Assembly (NCBI GenBank): GCA_026692885.1
Contig: JAPLNJ010000922.1
Span: forward strand, 1-9,229
Length of the DNA: 9,229 nucleotides
Direction of reading: 5' to 3'
Source: Planctomycetota bacterium
GTDB taxonomy: Bacteria > Planctomycetota > Planctomycetia > Pirellulales > Pirellulaceae
Part shown: piece by piece, positions 4,830 to 9,229 of the stretch
How positions within the stretch are numbered: the stretch's first letter is position 1
Layout of the letters: each line of letters opens with the position of its first letter
Notes under the pieces: model-generated
The model's input: only the letters and a program-made list of their open reading frames with translations
Databases searched by the model: none
What the model was told of the DNA's origin: nothing
Position numbers and translations under genes: made by a program

Positions 4830-7800
4830 TCAGAGTGCCTTCCGCAGGGCGAGCAGATCAAGCTGGTCGCGGAAAGGCTGCCAATCGGCGTCCGAGAGGC
4901 CCTCGTCTTCGCTGGCCCAGCACATGGTGTCGCACCAGGATGTCTCGATTGACCGGCCCGCCTGGACCTCGTCCTGCACCAGCCTGACCAAGGGCTCGTT
5001 CAGACGCAGCTGCTGACCGCGGGAGGCCGCTTCCTTGATCTGCTGGCGATTGAAATCGAGCGGGATGAGCTGGCCAGCCCGACCGTCTTGAGGCAGGACG
5101 ATCGCGAAGTTCTCGTGCGGGGTGAAGTGGAATAACAGCAGGGTCGCGCGGCCCGCATGCAGCGTCTCCTGGGATTCGACCGCGCGCGATTCCCGCAGAT
5201 ACTTGGCCACCTGGACCAGGTCGTTCCGATCGCAGGCGCGGATCGCCAACTCGTAGTAACGCCGCAGGAAAGGCCGCATGTCCTTGCGCCCCCGAAAGAC
5301 GGCCAGCAGCGGGTCGAGGTATTTTAGATCGCGGTGCGCCGCGGGCAGTTGGTTGGCATCCAGCTCCGAACTCAGCAGCAACTCGGCGCAGAACAATTGC
5401 AATTCCAGGGTCTCCCGCCGACTGCTGTCGGTGTAAGCCGGGTTCAGCTGGAATTGGTCGAGAAAGCCTCGCAGGGACTTCTGGCCGGCGGTGGGATCCT
5501 GCTCGTCTGCCTTGAGCTGCAAGACGGCATCGGCGACTTGCTGCAGGAGTTCGGCACGCTCCTGATCCGGTCCGAGAACATCCTCCTGCCCGGCCTCCGG
5601 ACCGTCCCGGACCTGCCGGGCTTCGGACACCCGGCCATGCAGGGCCAAGGCGATGCAAAGTTTACAGGCCATCACGACCTTAGTACCCAGGTCCAAGTCC
5701 TTGTTCAGCTCACCCGCCTTCTGGTAGAGGGCGCAAGCCCGGGCGAGGTTGACCGGCGCGCCGGAGGCTGCCCCGCCGTACAACTCGCAATCCGCCCAAC
5801 GTTCCATCGAGTTGGCCCAGCGCTCTCGGAGATTGCGCAGGTAGCGTTGTTGTCCGGACCGTGCCGAGGACTGCTCGCCTTCGTTCAGGGCTGCCTGGAT
5901 CTCGCCGACCGAGCCTTTCTCGCCGACGAGGACTTGATCTCCGACCAACGTCTTGAAGACGCGGCGGGCACTTTCCGAGTTGCCCCGGTAGCGTTGGGCG
6001 ATGGCCGTGCCGTGTCGATTGTGGAAGACGTAAATCGCGGCAAACGGGTTCTCCGCGTCCTTCTGGTTGGTCGAGCGAATGCGAAAGGCCTCCTGGAACT
6101 GCTTGGCGGCGTCGTCCACCTTCCATTGGTCCATCAGGCTCCAGGCGTAGCCCTCGCAGGCGCGGGCCGCCAGGGGATGGCTTCGCTTGCCCACCTTGGA
6201 TTCCTTGAGCAGTTCTTTGGCTTTGTCGAAGAGATGATCCGCATAGTGTCCCGCACCGGCCGCCGCAATGCCGTGGGCCACGCGCGTCTCCGCGGCAAAC
6301 AAGACCGGCGTGTCGCCTGGCGGCAAGGCCTTGTCGAACCGCTGGCTGGCTTCTTCGTAGTTGCCCAGGATTTGGGACCAGAGCAGTGCGGAATCGGCCA
6401 GGCAAAGCAACCGCAGATGCGAGTTCGGACCGTCGGTCCGGGCGTAGCCCTGCAACGCCGACTCGTAGGACGCTTGGGCCGCCTCGGCCAGCGTGCGGTT
6501 ACTGCGGAGCGTCGCCAGCTTGTGCTGCAGCAAGGCCCGGGTGTGCAGGTCAGCGGCCGGCCATTCCGGCCCTCCATGACTGTCCACGAATTGTTGGAGA
6601 ATTTGTTCGAGCCGGTTCGGCAATTCCGCGTCCGTCACGTTGGCGTCGGCCAGGACTTTCAGTTCGTTCACGAGTCGGCGCTGGTTGAGGGACGGGTGCT
6701 GGGAACTGCGGGTGACCACGTCCCACAACCACCGCTGCACCTGGGCGACGTTCGGGTCGAGGTAACCGGCCGAGTCGCCTCCCCACAGGGATGCCGGGTC
6801 CTCGGCCGCCTCCCCCGTTTCCGCCACGGCGTGCCGCACAAAAGGCACGTACCACGGCATCTCGTCGAACCACCACTGCCCATTCAGGCCGGGCAGCAGG
6901 GCCAAGTCCGCAGCCACGGATTGGGCGTGGCCTTGGTCCGGCACGGCGGGCGCCGTTCTCCAGGGCCGGTTTACAGCCCAGATAATCAGGATCACGACCA
7001 AGACCACGCCGAATGACAGGCTGGCCAACGGAACGGGGCGCTGATGCCAGGGACCTGGCTGCCAACGACGTTTCGCGGAGTGCCAACGCTCTTGGGAGCG
7101 TCGTGCCGCGCGCTGGGCCGTGTCGAGATCCGCGCTGTTGATCCCCGGCGTCGAAGCCACGCCCGACGACTCGACGGCCACGGCGTCGGCCAGGCAAGCT
7201 TTGAGCTGTGCGGGGTCGGCGAACAAGCCAATCGCGTCCGCCACTTCGTCCGGCGAGTCGAACCGCTCGTCGGGTTCCTTGGCCAGCATCAGGCCCAGTA
7301 TGTGGTCCAGGTCCTCCGAGCAGTCTGGGCGAGTTTCCAGCAACGAGGGAATCGGTGCGACGGCGTGCGCCAGCAACTTCTTGCGAATCGTGGAATACCC
7401 GGCGTTGCCATAGGGCGGCTGGCCCGTGAGCAAGAAGCACAAGGTGCAACCTAGGCTGTAGATGTCCGCCCGGATATCGACGGCACTAGAGTGCTCGGCC
7501 TGTTCGGGCGCCATATAGTCAACGGTGCCGATCGCCATACCCTCTTGGGACAACTGCTCGGTCAGCTGGCTTGTGTCGGAACGAGCCAGGCCGAAATCGA
7601 GGATCTTCACGGTCCCGCTAAGGCTGAGCATCAGATTGGCAGGCTTGATATCGCGATGGACCAGTCCGTGCGAGTGGGCGTGCTGCAAGCCCAGAGCCGC
7701 CTGACGGAGGACCTCGCAGGCGGCCCCCACGTCGAGTGGCCCTTGGTTGTTTGCCAGCCGGTCCTCGACCAACTGCTGGAGGTCCACGCCGTCCACGTGC

Positions 7801-8357
7801 TCCATCACCAGAAACGGCACGCCATCTGCCTCGCGAGCATCGCGGGCGCCAACGATATTGGGGTGATTCAAGGCCCCGATCGACTGCATCTCACGCTGGA
7901 AGCGGGCCACGGATTGCCACTCATTGCGGCAGCTTTCGGGGAGCACTTTGATCGCCACCAGTTGGTTCAGACGCAACTGCCGGGCCCGATAGACCTCGCC
8001 CATGCCGCCGTGTCCCAGCTTGCGCAAGAGCGCGTAGTCCCCCAAGATGCGACACTTGCCGAGCTGGCAGAAGACCGTCTCGACGCGTTCGGCTTCCGCC
8101 GGAAAGCGGTCGCAGTATTCGTCCAGGCCGAGCACTTCCCCGGCCTCGCTGCGGACCTCCACTTCGACTTCCAACAAGTGCGTCAGCAATTCACGGCGAC
8201 CGGCCACCGTGGTCCGCGTCAGGAACTGCTCGATCTGTGGACGCTCGCCAGACTTCCAGGCCCGCTCGAACTCGTCGCAGAGCTGCTCGATCTGGACCAG
8301 GACCGAGCGCTCGGAGGGTGTCTCCCGGAACTCGTGCGGATCATGTCGCTCGCTCAC
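4830..8357 (-). CDS. Membrane-spanning Hanks-type Ser/Thr protein kinase with large outer TPR-like domain
   Basis: The 1175-residue product is an active-looking eukaryotic-type kinase. Residues 1-105 are the N-terminal domain common in planctomycete kinases (CDEFERAWKSGERPQIEQFL, 27-46; YCDRFPAEAE, 81-90). The catalytic domain (about 107-380) has the glycine loop GHGGMGEV (115-122), lysine K137 in VAIK, glutamate E156, HRDIKPAN (234-241), DFG (254-256) and APE (283-285), so no key residue is lost. One helix lies at about 444-462. Residues 463-1175 should be outside the cytoplasmic membrane. They start with an aromatic patch (WWFDEMPWYVPF, 495-506) and continue with TPR-like helix pairs (about 625-645, 665-680, 745-765 and 875-890). 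The end (about 1071-1110) resembles the opening strands of a CHAT domain. The GTG start at 8357 overlaps the sigma gene stop by four bases, implying coupled translation. The kinase probably senses an envelope signal and acts on the sigma factor; that link is inferred. Confidence 0.93.
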   Translation of the reverse strand: MSERHDPHEFRETPSERSVLVQIEQLCDEFERAWKSGERPQIEQFLTRTTVAGRRELLTHLLEVEVEVRSEAGEVLGLDEYCDRFPAEAERVETVFCQLGKCRILGDYALLRKLGHGGMGEVYRARQLRLNQLVAIKVLPESCRNEWQSVARFQREMQSIGALNHPNIVGARDAREADGVPFLVMEHVDGVDLQQLVEDRLANNQGPLDVGAACEVLRQAALGLQHAHSHGLVHRDIKPANLMLSLSGTVKILDFGLARSDTSQLTEQLSQEGMAIGTVDYMAPEQAEHSSAVDIRADIYSLGCTLCFLLTGQPPYGNAGYSTIRKKLLAHAVAPIPSLLETRPDCSEDLDHILGLMLAKEPDERFDSPDEVADAIGLFADPAQLKACLADAVAVESSGVASTPGINSADLDTAQRAARRSQERWHSAKRRWQPGPWHQRPVPLASLSFGVVLVVILIIWAVNRPWRTAPAVPDQGHAQSVAADLALLPGLNGQWWFDEMPWYVPFVRHAVAETGEAAEDPASLWGGDSAGYLDPNVAQVQRWLWDVVTRSSQHPSLNQRRLVNELKVLADANVTDAELPNRLEQILQQFVDSHGGPEWPAADLHTRALLQHKLATLRSNRTLAEAAQASYESALQGYARTDGPNSHLRLLCLADSALLWSQILGNYEEASQRFDKALPPGDTPVLFAAETRVAHGIAAAGAGHYADHLFDKAKELLKESKVGKRSHPLAARACEGYAWSLMDQWKVDDAAKQFQEAFRIRSTNQKDAENPFAAIYVFHNRHGTAIAQRYRGNSESARRVFKTLVGDQVLVGEKGSVGEIQAALNEGEQSSARSGQQRYLRNLRERWANSMERWADCELYGGAASGAPVNLARACALYQKAGELNKDLDLGTKVVMACKLCIALALHGRVSEARQVRDGPEAGQEDVLGPDQERAELLQQVADAVLQLKADEQDPTAGQKSLRGFLDQFQLNPAYTDSSRRETLELQLFCAELLLSSELDANQLPAAHRDLKYLDPLLAVFRGRKDMRPFLRRYYELAIRACDRNDLVQVAKYLRESRAVESQETLHAGRATLLLFHFTPHENFAIVLPQDGRAGQLIPLDFNRQQIKEAASRGQQLRLNEPLVRLVQDEVQAGRSIETSWCDTMCWASEDEGLSDADWQPFRDQLDLLALRKAL

Positions 8358-8953
8358 GGCGTATCCTCCGGCGCCCAGATTTGCCGGATCGTGTTCAGCT
8401 TGCGTTGGACCGTCCGTTGCAGGCAGTCAAGCTTGGTCGCGATCTCCGCCGTGCTGTAGCCTTCCAGGGTGTAGAACGCGACCTGCCGGAGTGTCTCGTC
8501 GCCCAGACGCTCCAAGAGGTGCCGGCAGTCCTCGGCCACCATGCAGGCCAGTTCGGGTGTGGGCTCGTCGCCCAGCACGGCCCCGATGCCCTGGTCCTCG
8601 TCGGCCCGTCCAAAGGCCGACTCACCACGGACCCGACCACCGCCTCGCTTCTGGGTATAGTGGCGGCGTCTGGCGGCGCAGGCCTTCCTCGCCGTGATCG
8701 TGACCAGCAGTTTCCACAGGTCCTCCTGGTTGTCTATGGCAAAGCGTTGTTCGGCCATGCCACGGCAGAAGCTGTGCATCGCGCTCAGCGCCACATCCTC
8801 TTCGTCGGCGGCTCGGCGCGGCACCCCCGACAATCGATTCCCTGCCAGTCGCACCAATTTGGAAAAGTACTGTTTCCAGAGTTTCTCCGCGGCTTGCGGG
8901 TCGCCGCGGCCGAGCTGGATGATCCACTGAGTGACTTCTTCGGCGACCGCCAT
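8354..8953 (-). CDS. ECF-type RNA polymerase sigma factor, planctomycete PF07638 type
   Basis: From the ATG at 8953 the product is 199 residues. Extracytoplasmic-function sigma factors redirect RNA polymerase to stress promoters. The sigma2 region is about 20-95, with DEEDVALSAMHSFCRG (50-65) in the core-binding/-10 part. A basic linker, RRRHYTQKRGGGRVRGES (95-112), is characteristic of the planctomycete branch. The sigma4 helix-turn-helix for the -35 is about 135-193 (YSTAEIATKLDCLQRTVQRK, 166-185). A longer start at 9043 is open, but the added residues are not sigma-like and GGAGA (8960-8964) sits six bases before the chosen ATG. The stop TGA lies inside GTGA, which also starts the kinase gene. 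No anti-sigma gene is adjacent; ECF groups linked to Ser/Thr kinases are described in planctomycetes, so control by the kinase is the likely arrangement. Confidence 0.92.
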   Translation of the reverse strand: MAVAEEVTQWIIQLGRGDPQAAEKLWKQYFSKLVRLAGNRLSGVPRRAADEEDVALSAMHSFCRGMAEQRFAIDNQEDLWKLLVTITARKACAARRRHYTQKRGGGRVRGESAFGRADEDQGIGAVLGDEPTPELACMVAEDCRHLLERLGDETLRQVAFYTLEGYSTAEIATKLDCLQRTVQRKLNTIRQIWAPEDTP

Positions 8954-9184
8954 AACCGTTCTCCGCTCTTCGCAGCAAGACCTTCGCCAGCCAACGCTCG
9001 GCCCACCCATCCTAAGCCATGCGTCCCGGATTTGTCGAGCCACTGCCCGACGTAAGCAGTTGTCATAGGAATCGACAGTCTAAGTTCCACTGTGGCGACC
9101 CAACACGCTACAATCGGCGTCTTTGTGGTTCCGACCACCATCACCGGGAACCACCCAGGAGGAAGCCGCTTCGGAGGCCAGATC
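8954..9184. promoter_or_regulatory. Divergent intergenic promoter region
   Basis: This 231-bp stretch separates the leftward sigma/kinase pair from a rightward gene and must hold both promoters. For the rightward gene a -10-like TACAAT is at 9109-9114, about 70 bp before the ATG, without a good -35. On the minus strand GGAACTT (9082-9088) resembles the GGAAC -35 element of many ECF promoters, but no matching -10 was found at the expected distance. An 8-bp dyad lies at 9125-9154. Confidence 0.45.
9125..9154. repeat. Perfect 8-bp inverted repeat in the leader of the rightward gene
   Basis: GTGGTTCC (9125-9132) and GGAACCAC (9147-9154) are exact inverted copies with a 14-nt spacer. The dyad lies between the candidate -10 (9109-9114) and the Shine-Dalgarno site (9173-9177) of the gene starting at 9185, so it could be an operator or a hairpin in the mRNA leader. 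Confidence 0.5.
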
Positions 9185-9229
9185 ATGAAAACCGATAAAC
9201 AACTTTACACAATCTTCGAAGCGAATCTC
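9185..9229 (+). CDS. Start of a rightward gene, possibly an Rpn/DUF2887-like PD-(D/E)XK nuclease family protein (partial)
   Basis: Only 15 codons are in the window (MKTDKQLYTIFEANL). The ATG has a strong Shine-Dalgarno site, GGAGG (9173-9177), seven bases upstream, and the frame is open to the right edge, so this is very likely a real gene. The opening MKTDKQLYTIFEA resembles proteins annotated as DUF2887 or Rpn-family recombination-promoting nucleases (PD-(D/E)XK fold), which I recall as frequent in planctomycetes and cyanobacteria. Fifteen residues are too few to be sure of the family. It is the only plus-strand gene here and is divergent from the sigma factor. Confidence 0.6.
   Translation, partial: MKTDKQLYTIFEANL

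Noticed and set aside
5334..7016. 560-codon open frame on the plus strand
   Set aside because: It lies wholly antisense to the kinase gene, whose minus-strand product has clear domain structure. Long antisense frames are expected opposite GC-rich codons, and the translation shows no family motif.
7491..8459. 322-codon open frame on the plus strand
   Set aside because: Antisense to the kinase catalytic domain and the sigma factor end; no recognisable features.
8954..9043. Longer start for the sigma factor (ATG at 9043)
   Set aside because: The extra 30 residues do not resemble sigma factors, and the ATG at 8953 has a well-placed GGAGA site.

Overview
The window looks like chromosomal DNA from a planctomycete (Planctomycetota). 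The base composition is GC-rich. It carries a planctomycete-style ECF sigma factor (PF07638 type) fused by translational overlap to a large membrane-spanning Hanks-type Ser/Thr kinase. Palindromic intergenic repeats of the GTAGGTCAGGCTTTCCAGCC type, familiar to me from planctomycete genomes, are also present. This placement rests on recognition of families and was not tested by a search.

Layout: every gene up to about 8950 is on the minus strand, so the biological order runs from right to left. Segment 1 (8953 to 4830) is a signalling pair: an ECF sigma factor whose TGA stop overlaps the GTG start of a 1175-residue kinase (GTGA overlap). The kinase has a cytoplasmic N-terminal domain, a complete catalytic domain, one membrane helix and a ~710-residue outer part with TPR-like helices. 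Segment 2 (4514 to 3939) is a small protein of five short Sel1-like repeats, 315 bp downstream of the kinase. Segment 3 (3611 to 2649) is a CHAD-domain protein, a family known to bind polyphosphate. Segment 4 (2320 to below 1) is the start of a high-affinity phosphate uptake operon: pstS, then pstC, which runs off the left edge. At the far right a divergent rightward gene begins at 9185, with only 15 codons in the window.

How the genes may work together: pstS and pstC import orthophosphate, and the adjacent CHAD protein plausibly works on or around the polyphosphate store, so the left half reads as a phosphate/polyphosphate neighbourhood. The gap before pstS holds a TTAAC direct repeat with 11-bp spacing, the spacing used by PhoB/SphR-type regulators. 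The right half reads as an envelope-sensing module in which a kinase takes the place usually held by an anti-sigma factor. No phage, CRISPR, tRNA or rRNA features were seen. Non-coding gaps carry two copies of the palindromic repeat (one intact, one rearranged) and several dyads close to predicted promoters.
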